DNA of 6,389 bases from Flavobacteriaceae bacterium (GTDB lineage Bacteria; Bacteroidota; Bacteroidia; Flavobacteriales; Flavobacteriaceae): positions 1 through 6,389 of the forward strand of contig JALRDC010000073.1 in the NCBI GenBank assembly GCA_023262245.1. Reading direction: 5' to 3'. The notes below the pieces were generated by a model that did not search any database, was not told where the DNA came from, and saw nothing but the letters and a program-made list of their open reading frames with translations. Made by a program: the position numbers and the translations under genes. Each line of letters opens with the position of its first letter. Positions within the stretch are counted from its first letter, which is position 1. Positions 1-6,284 of this stretch are shown piece by piece.

Positions 1-1
1 A

Positions 2-73
2 GGACGTATCAATCCTACTGAAATTTTATTGGGAAATGATGTTGATCTGATGCAATTGCTCAATAAAAAATAG
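2..73 (+). CDS. C-terminal end of an unrecognised protein (partial)
   Basis: An open frame enters from the left edge and ends at a TAG at 71-73, giving 23 residues that begin GRINPTEILLGND and finish LLNKK. The fragment is too short to assign a family and I do not recognise it. It lies on the same strand as the glycosyltransferase genes and stops 53 bases before the first of them, so it could be the preceding gene of the same transcription unit. That it is coding is inferred from the clean frame to the stop and a plausible soluble-protein composition; another frame could be the real one. Confidence 0.5.
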   Translation, partial: GRINPTEILLGNDVDLMQLLNKK

Positions 74-126
74 TTGCTTAGCATCTTGTTTTGTAAACCC
101 AAAAGGTTTGAATATTTTTACCAACA

Positions 127-819
127 ATGAGCAAAATTGCCGTAATCATACCCGCCTTTAATGAAGCACTTTCCATAGGGCAGGTAGTAAAAGCAATACC
201 CAAAAGTGCTGATGAGATTATCGTAGTAAATAATGCTTCTACAGATCAAACTACTGCAGTTGCAAAGAAACATGGAGCTGTTGTTTTAGAGGAAAAAAAG
301 TTGGGTTATGGATATGCTTGTCTTAAAGGCATAAGCTACCTCGAGAAAAACCCTCCAGAGATCGTAGTCTTTTTGGATGGAGATTATTCTGATTATCCTG
401 AGGACATGGATAAAATCGTTGCCCCGCTTTTAAAAGAGAAGGTTGTTTTTAGTCTTGGTGCCAGAGTTCAAACCCTTAGAGAAAAAGGATCCTTGACTCC
501 TCAACAGATTTTTGGAAATGCCCTAGCTTGCTTTTTGATGCGTTTGTTATATCGAGGAACATTCACTGATTTGGGTCCTTTCAGAGCGATTCGTTGGGAA
601 ACCCTAAAAAGTCTAGAGATGAAGGATAAAACCTACGGCTGGACAGTAGAGATGCAGTTAAAGATACTGAGAAGAAAACTAAACTATGTTGAAATCCCCG
701 TGCGATACAGAAAACGAATTGGGATTTCCAAAGTTTCTGGAACCCTCAAAGGAAGCCTAATGGCAGGATATAAAATCCTCACTTGGATCGGTCAATTTTA
801 TTTCTCCAAATGGAAGTAA
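127..819 (+). CDS. GT2 glycosyltransferase, dolichyl/polyprenyl-phosphate sugar synthase-like
   Basis: This 230-residue protein has the GT-A fold signature of family 2 glycosyltransferases of the DPM1/ALG5 type, which transfer mannose or glucose from a nucleotide sugar to a polyprenyl phosphate on the cytoplasmic face of the membrane. Visible motifs are IIPAFNEA at residues 7-14, VVNNASTDQT at 33-42, the metal-binding DxD as DGD at 84-86, DLGPFRAI at 148-155 (acceptor-site region) and GWTVEMQLK at 171-179. The basic stretch around 194-206 (RYRKRIGISKVSG) is typical of the group. There are no convincing transmembrane segments, so it is a short catalytic-domain-only form without the C-terminal GtrA-like or membrane domain found in some relatives. 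The start is the ATG at 127, just before the conserved first beta strand. The next gene starts inside its last codons, which suggests translational coupling. The sugar (mannose or glucose) cannot be read from the sequence. Confidence 0.88.
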   Translation: MSKIAVIIPAFNEALSIGQVVKAIPKSADEIIVVNNASTDQTTAVAKKHGAVVLEEKKLGYGYACLKGISYLEKNPPEIVVFLDGDYSDYPEDMDKIVAPLLKEKVVFSLGARVQTLREKGSLTPQQIFGNALACFLMRLLYRGTFTDLGPFRAIRWETLKSLEMKDKTYGWTVEMQLKILRRKLNYVEIPVRYRKRIGISKVSGTLKGSLMAGYKILTWIGQFYFSKWK

Positions 820-2312
820 ACTACACTTTATTTTTAAAGCTTTTTGCCTACGCGGTTCTAACGGTCTATATCGGTTGTTTATTGATGATCTTTTTTTATA
901 GCCTGACGCAACTCAACATGCTAAAGTACTTTTTGCGCTATCAAAAAGTGAAAAAAGAAATTCCACCCCCTCTAAAAGAGTTACCGCGAATTACAATTCA
1001 ACTCCCACTGTACAATGAATATTATGTCGTAGAACGCTTATTAAAATGCATCACTTCCTTAAACTATCCGCAGCACCTTCTTCAAATTCAAGTTTTGGAT
1101 GATTCTACAGATGAATCCTTATCCTTAACAAAGCGCTTAGTAAAAAAATATCAGCAACAAAAGATCCCGATAGAACTGATTACTAGAAACCAACGTAAAG
1201 GCTTTAAGGCCGGTGCATTAAAAAATGGATTAAAAACTGCCAATGGTGACTACGTTGCACTTTTTGATTCCGATTTTCTTCCGGAAAGTGATTGGTTGCT
1301 AAAAACCATTCCTTATTTCAGTGATCCTAAAGTAGGCGTTGTCCAAACTCGTTGGGGTCATCTCAATCGAGAGCACTCCATCCTCACCGAAGTACAGGCT
1401 TTTGCACTAGACGCTCATTTTCTTCTGGAACAAATCGGTAGGAACCAACAAAATCATTTCATCAATTTTAATGGAACAGCAGGGATTTGGAGGAAGTCTT
1501 GTATTCTTGATGCGGGGAATTGGGAAGGGGATACCTTAACAGAAGATTTAGACTTGAGTTATAGAGCACAGTTAAAACATTGGAAGTTTTGCTATTTGGA
1601 TGCGGTGGTCACTCCTGCTGAACTTCCCATTACTATGGAAGCAATTCGTTCTCAACAATTTCGTTGGAACAAAGGTGGTGCTGAAAATTTTAGGAAGATG
1701 ATGGGCAAGGTTCTTCGTTCCAAAGGGCATTCCTTTTCGGTTAAGCTGAATGCTTTTTTCCACTTGCTTAACAGTAGTATGTTTCTCAATGTCCTCTTGG
1801 TTTCAATTTTGAGTGTTCCTTTGTTATTTATTAAAACCGCCTATCCAGAATTGACCTTAGTTTTTAATATCAGCGCACTATTTATTATCAGTACCCTTAT
1901 TTTTTTTAGTTGCTATTGGTTTATCCACAAACGGATCTATGGAGGGGGCACCGCTTCTTTTTTAAATTATATCATTCGTTTTACCAGTTTTTATTGTTTA
2001 GCAATGGGGTTTTCAATTCATAATACTGTGGCGGTTATTGAAGGACATTTGGGGAAAAAAAGCAGCTTTATTCGCACCCCTAAATTCAATATAGATTCAC
2101 AAAAGAAAGCATTGAAAAATCACAAATATGCTCAGCGCAAAATTTCGGGATATACCTTTTTAGAAATCGTCTTGGCCTTGTATTTTCTTTTTGGCATGTG
2201 CTCAGCATTCTTCGTAACTTCAGGTGGGGATTTTGGAATGTTCTTATTCCACCTCTTCTTATTTGTTGGATTTGCCAGCATCAGTTATCACGGACTAAAA
2301 AAGCCTGCATAA
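810..2312 (+). CDS. Cellulose synthase-like membrane GT2 glycosyltransferase
   Basis: This is a 500-residue inner-membrane processive-type glycosyltransferase of the cellulose/glucomannan synthase group. One N-terminal membrane segment (about 8-30) precedes a cytoplasmic GT-A domain carrying the whole D, D, D, QxxRW signature: VLDD at 95-98, DSD at 153-155, TED at 244-246 and QQFRW at 282-286. RKGFKAGALK at 129-138 and QTRWGHLN at 179-186 are also typical. Several C-terminal membrane segments follow (about 316-342, 350-371, 385-410, 450-470, 476-494). There is no PilZ domain, and no BcsB or endoglucanase gene is adjacent, so it is not a standard bacterial cellulose operon; it resembles the compact plant CslA/CslC-like type. 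The ATG at 810 is preferred over an in-frame TTG at 783, because the 9 extra residues would lie deep inside the preceding gene. With ATG the overlap is 10 bases. Product could be a beta-glucan, a mannan or a short glycolipid; the sequence does not decide. Confidence 0.88.
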   Translation: MEVNYTLFLKLFAYAVLTVYIGCLLMIFFYSLTQLNMLKYFLRYQKVKKEIPPPLKELPRITIQLPLYNEYYVVERLLKCITSLNYPQHLLQIQVLDDSTDESLSLTKRLVKKYQQQKIPIELITRNQRKGFKAGALKNGLKTANGDYVALFDSDFLPESDWLLKTIPYFSDPKVGVVQTRWGHLNREHSILTEVQAFALDAHFLLEQIGRNQQNHFINFNGTAGIWRKSCILDAGNWEGDTLTEDLDLSYRAQLKHWKFCYLDAVVTPAELPITMEAIRSQQFRWNKGGAENFRKMMGKVLRSKGHSFSVKLNAFFHLLNSSMFLNVLLVSILSVPLLFIKTAYPELTLVFNISALFIISTLIFFSCYWFIHKRIYGGGTASFLNYIIRFTSFYCLAMGFSIHNTVAVIEGHLGKKSSFIRTPKFNIDSQKKALKNHKYAQRKISGYTFLEIVLALYFLFGMCSAFFVTSGGDFGMFLFHLFLFVGFASISYHGLKKPA

Positions 2313-2313
2313 A

Positions 2314-3678
2314 ATGAATGTTAAAAAGATCTTGCTGCAATCTACCCTACCCTTGTTACTATTTATAGGGTTTTATCTGCTTTCCTATAAACTTCAAAGA
2401 GCAGACACACTTCCTCTTTTAGTTACCTATACCACCCTGTTTGTAGTTCTTTGGTTTTGGATTCGACATTGCAATAATTTGCTTGGAATTTTCATTATCG
2501 GTCTTGGTTGTCGGCTGCTTTTCAGTTTCCACCTCCCTGTTTTATCTCAAGATTTCTATCGCTTTATTTGGGATGGGAATATCCAACTTTTAGGAATCAA
2601 TCCCTACCGCTATACGCCCAAGGATCTAATTGATTTAATTCATTTTCCCAATCTTGAACTTTTATATCAAAAGATGGGCAGCTTGAGTACTGGAAATTAT
2701 TCCAATTATCCTCCAATAAGTCAATATCTTTTTCAATTAATGGCCTATTTTAACCGGGGTGACTTACTTCCGCCAGTAGTTGCCCTTAGAGGTATTTATC
2801 TTTTAGGTGAACTGTTCTTGTTTTGGACGGGTGTCAAGCTCCTTAAAAGGGTGGAACTTCCTACGGCGTATTTAGCATGGTACTTTTTAAATCCACTAGT
2901 GATCGTTGAAGGTTTTGGAAACCTTCATGGAGAAAGTTTGATGATGGGTTTCACTGCTTTGTCTTGGTTGTATTGCTTAAAGAGAAAATGGTTTTTTGGA
3001 GGCGTTTTTATGGCATTGGCTATTGGAACCAAACTCCTTCCCCTGCTTTTGGTTCCCTTCTTCTTTCGTTATTTTGGAATTCAGAGGTTTATTGCTTTTG
3101 GCTTCATAATACTGTGCGCTTCATTACTGCTATGGCTTCCCTTTTGGAACAGTGAGATGCAAGTGCATTATGTGGAAACCATCAGACTTTGGTTTACCAC
3201 TTTTGAGTTTAATGGGAGTATTTACAATATCATCCGCGCAGTTGGATATGAAGTAAAAGGGTATAATATTATTCGAAAACTAGGGACAATCACTCCCTAC
3301 ATTACTATGGGTCTGGTGGTCTTCTTTTCAATAGTCCCAAAAAACAGAAAACCCTCACAATTGATGCAAAGCATGCTCTTTCTTTTAACTTGCTATTTTT
3401 TTATGGCCACAACCGTTCATCCGTGGTACATTATCAATCTGATTTTTTTAGGAATACTCACAGGATATGCTTTCCCCATTGTATGGAGTCTTACGGTGTT
3501 TTGGAGTTATAGTGCCTATGGAATTAATCTGGTAGAAGAACAACCCTTTTGGCAGTTAACAGGGTATGGTTTGGTTTACGGCTGTTTTTTTTATGAACTA
3601 GTTAAAGGGCGTTTAGGATATCATCTTCAAAAACCCAATTTCTTTAGCACTGAGTTTTCGCCAATTACCCCGAGGTAG
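2314..3678 (+). CDS. GT-C family polytopic glycosyltransferase, mannosyltransferase-like (GT87/MptB/PIG-M-like)
   Basis: This 454-residue, strongly hydrophobic protein has roughly ten or more membrane spans. An N-terminal luminal/periplasmic loop contains the GT-C hallmark SQDFYRFIWDG at 78-88, followed by GINPYRYTP at 94-102 and NYPP at 131-134. D80 is the likely catalytic acid/base site of the family. Further conserved-looking pieces are NPLVIVEG at 193-200, GNLHGES at 202-208 and HPWY at 369-372. Enzymes of this kind use polyprenyl-phosphate-linked sugars on the outer side of the cytoplasmic membrane. That fits the first gene of the string, which probably makes such a donor. The ATG at 2314 lies 1 base after the stop of the previous gene, so the two are surely cotranscribed. 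Its last 22 codons overlap the end of the convergent pseudouridine synthase homologue by 66 bases. Sugar and acceptor are unknown; the mannosyltransferase label is a family-level inference. Confidence 0.8.
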   Translation: MNVKKILLQSTLPLLLFIGFYLLSYKLQRADTLPLLVTYTTLFVVLWFWIRHCNNLLGIFIIGLGCRLLFSFHLPVLSQDFYRFIWDGNIQLLGINPYRYTPKDLIDLIHFPNLELLYQKMGSLSTGNYSNYPPISQYLFQLMAYFNRGDLLPPVVALRGIYLLGELFLFWTGVKLLKRVELPTAYLAWYFLNPLVIVEGFGNLHGESLMMGFTALSWLYCLKRKWFFGGVFMALAIGTKLLPLLLVPFFFRYFGIQRFIAFGFIILCASLLLWLPFWNSEMQVHYVETIRLWFTTFEFNGSIYNIIRAVGYEVKGYNIIRKLGTITPYITMGLVVFFSIVPKNRKPSQLMQSMLFLLTCYFFMATTVHPWYIINLIFLGILTGYAFPIVWSLTVFWSYSAYGINLVEEQPFWQLTGYGLVYGCFFYELVKGRLGYHLQKPNFFSTEFSPITPR

Positions 3679-4374
3679 CTCTTTTTTTGTAAGCCCCGCA
3701 TAAACCACCCGATCCATGTGGAGGACCTTAACCCCAACTGCAGCAAAAAGTTTTGACAAAATAGCCGGGCTTAAGGAATGTACTTCAACACCTACTTCTT
3801 TTTTAGATTTTCCTTGAATATGGCTGATTACATTAACTTTTTGAATTTTATCAAAAATCATTTGACCTTCCTTGAGTTTCTTCATAATTTCAGGAGTGAT
3901 CACTTGATCAAGTGTCACCTGATATACCATTGGAATCCCTTTAGAATTATTTAATTTTTTTCGTAAATCTTCATCGTTGGTAAAAAGGAGTAAGCCTGTC
4001 ATGGGTCGACCCATATCTCCTACCGGAGGTACTTTATACTTGACTCCCGATCGGATGAGTTCCTGAACAGACTTGTTAATTTTTCCTCCTTGAGAGGTAG
4101 CGACAAAACCTTTGGGTTTGTTTAATAAAAGAAAAGTAGGGGGTGCCTGCTGCACTTTTGAACCATCGTATTTTACCTCATCTGTAGGCTTTACTTGATA
4201 CCCCATTTCAGTAATGACCTTACCATTAATTTGTACCAAACCCATTTTAATAAAATCATCTGCTTCCCTCCTGGAACAAAGTCCTCCGTTAGATAAAAAC
4301 TTGTTCAGCCGAATGGTATTTTCTTCTTTGTTCTTATCAAATTTTGAAGATGGTTTTGTTTTTTTTGACTTCAT
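3613..4374 (-). CDS. S4-domain RsuA/RluB/RluF-family pseudouridine synthase homologue with degenerate active site
   Basis: The 253-residue protein starts with a lysine-rich tail (1-19). An intact S4 RNA-binding domain follows (about 21-70, IRLNKFLSNGGLCSRREAD then VQINGK). The rest has the RsuA-type catalytic fold: LLLNKPKGFVAT at 82-93, TGLLLFTNDEDL at 126-137, VYQVTLD at 150-156, and a C-terminal DRVVYAGLTKKELPRGNWRKL at 221-241. Family enzymes isomerise a uridine in rRNA using an aspartate in a GRLD motif. Here the aligned site, residues 119-122, reads GDMG, so the catalytic aspartate is a glycine. The later basic EGxNRQVRRMF motif is replaced by EVHSLSPAILSKLF (197-210). The tyrosine at 151 is kept. 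The frame is unbroken and no single frameshift restores the motif. The gene is last in a leftward string, 22 bases after the UbiA gene. It is either an inactive RNA-binding paralogue or an enzyme with an altered active site; the homology is certain, the activity is not. Confidence 0.85.
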   Translation of the reverse strand: MKSKKTKPSSKFDKNKEENTIRLNKFLSNGGLCSRREADDFIKMGLVQINGKVITEMGYQVKPTDEVKYDGSKVQQAPPTFLLLNKPKGFVATSQGGKINKSVQELIRSGVKYKVPPVGDMGRPMTGLLLFTNDEDLRKKLNNSKGIPMVYQVTLDQVITPEIMKKLKEGQMIFDKIQKVNVISHIQGKSKKEVGVEVHSLSPAILSKLFAAVGVKVLHMDRVVYAGLTKKELPRGNWRKLSAKEIGFLKMIS

Positions 4375-4396
4375 GCAACTAAATTGGCTGATTGGA

Positions 4397-5284
4397 TTAG
4401 AATTTTTGGTAAATCAAGGCAATACTAAATACACCTATGAGAATCCATAGTTTGATTAAATTATGGGACCAAAGGTACGCCTTTTGATCTTGCGCACGCC
4501 ACAAAAACAATAATACAAACCCTAAAAAGGGAACTCCAATTAAAAAATAGTATTGCATTAAACCCAAAGGTTCTTGAATTAAGTAATAGTTGGGAAAAAA
4601 ACACAAAAGTATTACAAGGGTGATCATGATTTTAGTCTTTCTAACATCGAAAACTACAGGTAGGGTTTTGTAGCGTTGCACCCAGTCTCCCCTTAAATTT
4701 TCCAAATCTTTGATAATGTCCCGCGCTAAAATGAGAAAAAAAAGATAGGATGCGTGATAAAAAACAACCGTTTCAAAGTTTTTGAGATAAAGAGTTATAC
4801 CCCAAAATGGGAAAATCATTAATAATGCTGAAAAGAGATTACTCAGCCAAAACAAGCGTTTGATTGTGTTGCTGTATAGCCAAATAGAAAAGGCATAGAA
4901 TAAAAAAAACAGAACTGCATGAAAGGAAACGATACTGGCAAAAGCCCATCCAATCATATTGAGAAGAAGGTAGAGTACCAACTGAATTTTTTGAGAGACC
5001 AAATGTTCTAAAATGAATTTTCTAGGTCTGTTGATTTGATCCTTGGGTGCATCGTAAAAATTATTGATAATGTATCCCGCAGCTGTAGTGAACGCTGAAG
5101 CACAAACGATACTAAAAAATTTAATATCCAGAAGCAAAGCCCACCATCCGTTTTCAGGATCTAAAATATATCGTGCGGTAAGGTATTGAGCTATGATCAG
5201 GACAATAATATTGTAAGCCCGAACGAGACTAAATAAACTCAATAATTTTAAGAGATTCTGCTGAAGTGAACGAGAAAATAGCAT
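4397..5284 (-). CDS. UbiA-family prenyltransferase, (geranylgeranyl)glycerol-phosphate prenyltransferase-like
   Basis: This is a 295-residue integral membrane protein with about eight or nine predicted helices, the usual UbiA size. Both aspartate-rich diphosphate/Mg-binding motifs are present. The first is N74-xxx-D78-xxx-D82 in NNFYDAPKDQINRPRK. The second is D189-xxx-D193 with D200, in RDIIKDLENLRGD, followed by KTLPV. Members transfer a prenyl chain from a prenyl diphosphate to an acceptor inside the membrane. This neighbourhood form in Bacteroidota is usually annotated as geranylgeranylglycerol-phosphate geranylgeranyltransferase, by resemblance to archaeal ether-lipid enzymes; I infer this from the motif style and the mevalonate neighbours, not from a search. 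A quinone- or heme-pathway prenyltransferase is the main alternative. The ATG at 5284 lies 9 bases after the stop of the mevalonate kinase gene, with AGGA close upstream (5288-5291). The gene is therefore part of the same operon and plausibly consumes its isoprenoid product. Confidence 0.85.
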   Translation of the reverse strand: MLFSRSLQQNLLKLLSLFSLVRAYNIIVLIIAQYLTARYILDPENGWWALLLDIKFFSIVCASAFTTAAGYIINNFYDAPKDQINRPRKFILEHLVSQKIQLVLYLLLNMIGWAFASIVSFHAVLFFLFYAFSIWLYSNTIKRLFWLSNLFSALLMIFPFWGITLYLKNFETVVFYHASYLFFLILARDIIKDLENLRGDWVQRYKTLPVVFDVRKTKIMITLVILLCFFPNYYLIQEPLGLMQYYFLIGVPFLGFVLLFLWRAQDQKAYLWSHNLIKLWILIGVFSIALIYQKF

Positions 5285-5293
5285 GATTCCTAC

Positions 5294-6223
5294 TTAGAAA
5301 TGATAAACCACTTCCAAGGAATATTCTTTCAATGCCTTTTTTGCTCTTTCAAAATCTTCGGTAAAACCGAGAATGAATCCACCCCCCCCTGAACCACATA
5401 ATTTTAAATAATAGTCATTGGTCTCAATTCCTTTTTGCCATAATTTGTGAAACTTCATAGGGATCATGGGTTCAAAATTCTTTAAGACTATTGCAGATAA
5501 AGATTTTATATTTTTAAAGAGCGAACTGAGATTTCCTTTTAAGAAATCTTCGACACAAGCATCGGAACACTTAATGAATTCATCGCGCATCATGGTGCTA
5601 AAAGGCTCTTTTTTCATGTTCTCCATAAAAATAGAAACCATGGGTGCCGTTTTTCCAGTAATTCCACTATCGAGTAAAAACACAGCACCTTTACCGGCAG
5701 CAAATTGTGATGGTATCCCTGTTGTTTCGATATGCTCTTTAGAATTTATCAAGATTGGAAGGCTTAAATAACTGTTTAAAGGATCCAATCCTGAAGACTT
5801 TCCATGGAAAAAGGACTCCATCTGGCTAAAAACTTTTTTGAGGTATTGTAGTTTCTCTTTTGTTAAATTTTCAAGGACAGTAATTTTACAAAAAGCATAT
5901 TGATCGTAGATAGCTGCTACGAGAGCACCACTGCTTCCAACCCCATAGCCCTGTGGTATACTGCTGTCGAAATACATCTTTTTGGAAAGATCATCCTCCA
6001 ATCGATCCCAGTCAAAATTTACTATTTCAGAGTCTAAATTCTTCAAGTGTTTTACAAAAGCTGAGAGTTTCGCATGCGAAGTGACAATCTCGGGGGTGAG
6101 CTTTTCAGGAATTTTTAATGCCCCACGATAAAAATTATAGGGGATGGAAAGGCCTTTAGAATCCTTTATGATTCCATATTCACCAAAAAGCAAAATTTTT
6201 GCGAAAAATAAGGGTCCTTTCAT
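5294..6223 (-). CDS. GHMP-family kinase, probable mevalonate kinase
   Basis: The 309-residue protein belongs to the GHMP kinase superfamily and probably phosphorylates mevalonate to 5-phosphomevalonate with ATP in the cytoplasm. Numbering is from the ATG at 6223. Motif 1 is FAKILLFGEYGI at 7-18, with the conserved lysine K9. The ATP-binding motif 2 is IPQGYGVGSSGALVAAI at 89-105. The segment E136 to D147 (ESFFHGKSSGLDP) carries the Mg-binding glutamate and the catalytic aspartate. Motif 3 is CGSGGGGF at 276-283. The position between a probable diphosphomevalonate decarboxylase end and a prenyltransferase gene supports the mevalonate assignment over galactokinase or homoserine kinase. An in-frame GTG at 6244 would add seven residues (MPHNLVL) and has a purine-rich AGGTAGGA (6256-6263) 11 bases upstream. 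I prefer the ATG because the family's first strand begins directly after it. The protein is shorter than many mevalonate kinases; phosphomevalonate kinase activity cannot be excluded. Confidence 0.83.
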   Translation of the reverse strand: MKGPLFFAKILLFGEYGIIKDSKGLSIPYNFYRGALKIPEKLTPEIVTSHAKLSAFVKHLKNLDSEIVNFDWDRLEDDLSKKMYFDSSIPQGYGVGSSGALVAAIYDQYAFCKITVLENLTKEKLQYLKKVFSQMESFFHGKSSGLDPLNSYLSLPILINSKEHIETTGIPSQFAAGKGAVFLLDSGITGKTAPMVSIFMENMKKEPFSTMMRDEFIKCSDACVEDFLKGNLSSLFKNIKSLSAIVLKNFEPMIPMKFHKLWQKGIETNDYYLKLCGSGGGGFILGFTEDFERAKKALKEYSLEVVYHF

Positions 6224-6284
6224 TAGTACTAGGTTGTGAGGCACACAGATATAAATCCTACCTCATAGACAATTTTATTCAAAT

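Noticed and set aside
86..110. Possible Bacteroidota-type promoter (TTG then AAGGTTTG, resembling TAnnTTTG) before the first glycosyltransferase gene
   Set aside because: The downstream box has mismatches and the spacing of about 14 bases is shorter than the usual 19 or more, so it is not supported.
1572..1763. 63-codon open frame on the minus strand
   Set aside because: It lies wholly inside the catalytic domain of the cellulose synthase-like gene, antisense to the TED and QxxRW motifs, and its translation looks like no protein family.
2964..3155. 63-codon open frame on the plus strand inside the GT-C gene
   Set aside because: It is an out-of-frame shadow of a hydrophobic coding region with no start context or family resemblance.
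3596..3603. Perfect 8-base palindrome AACTAGTT near the operon convergence
   Set aside because: It lies within the GT-C coding sequence, is short and AT-rich, and is expected by chance.
3666..3688. Possible rho-independent terminator: TACC/GGTA stem with CCGA loop, then a T-run, at the end of the GT-C gene
   Set aside because: The stem has only 4 base pairs and the T-run begins several bases after it; too weak to call a terminator, though it sits at a sensible place.
4000..4020. Frameshift as an explanation for the missing GRLD motif
   Set aside because: The frame is continuous with conserved residues on both sides, and the two alternative frames over this stretch do not contain GRLD.
4214..4450. 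78-codon plus-strand open frame across the S4-protein/UbiA junction
   Set aside because: It is antisense to the S4 domain and the 22-base intergenic gap; the minus-strand genes fully explain the region.
5466..5771. 101-codon plus-strand open frame
   Set aside because: It is antisense to the conserved GHMP kinase gene and has no recognisable features.
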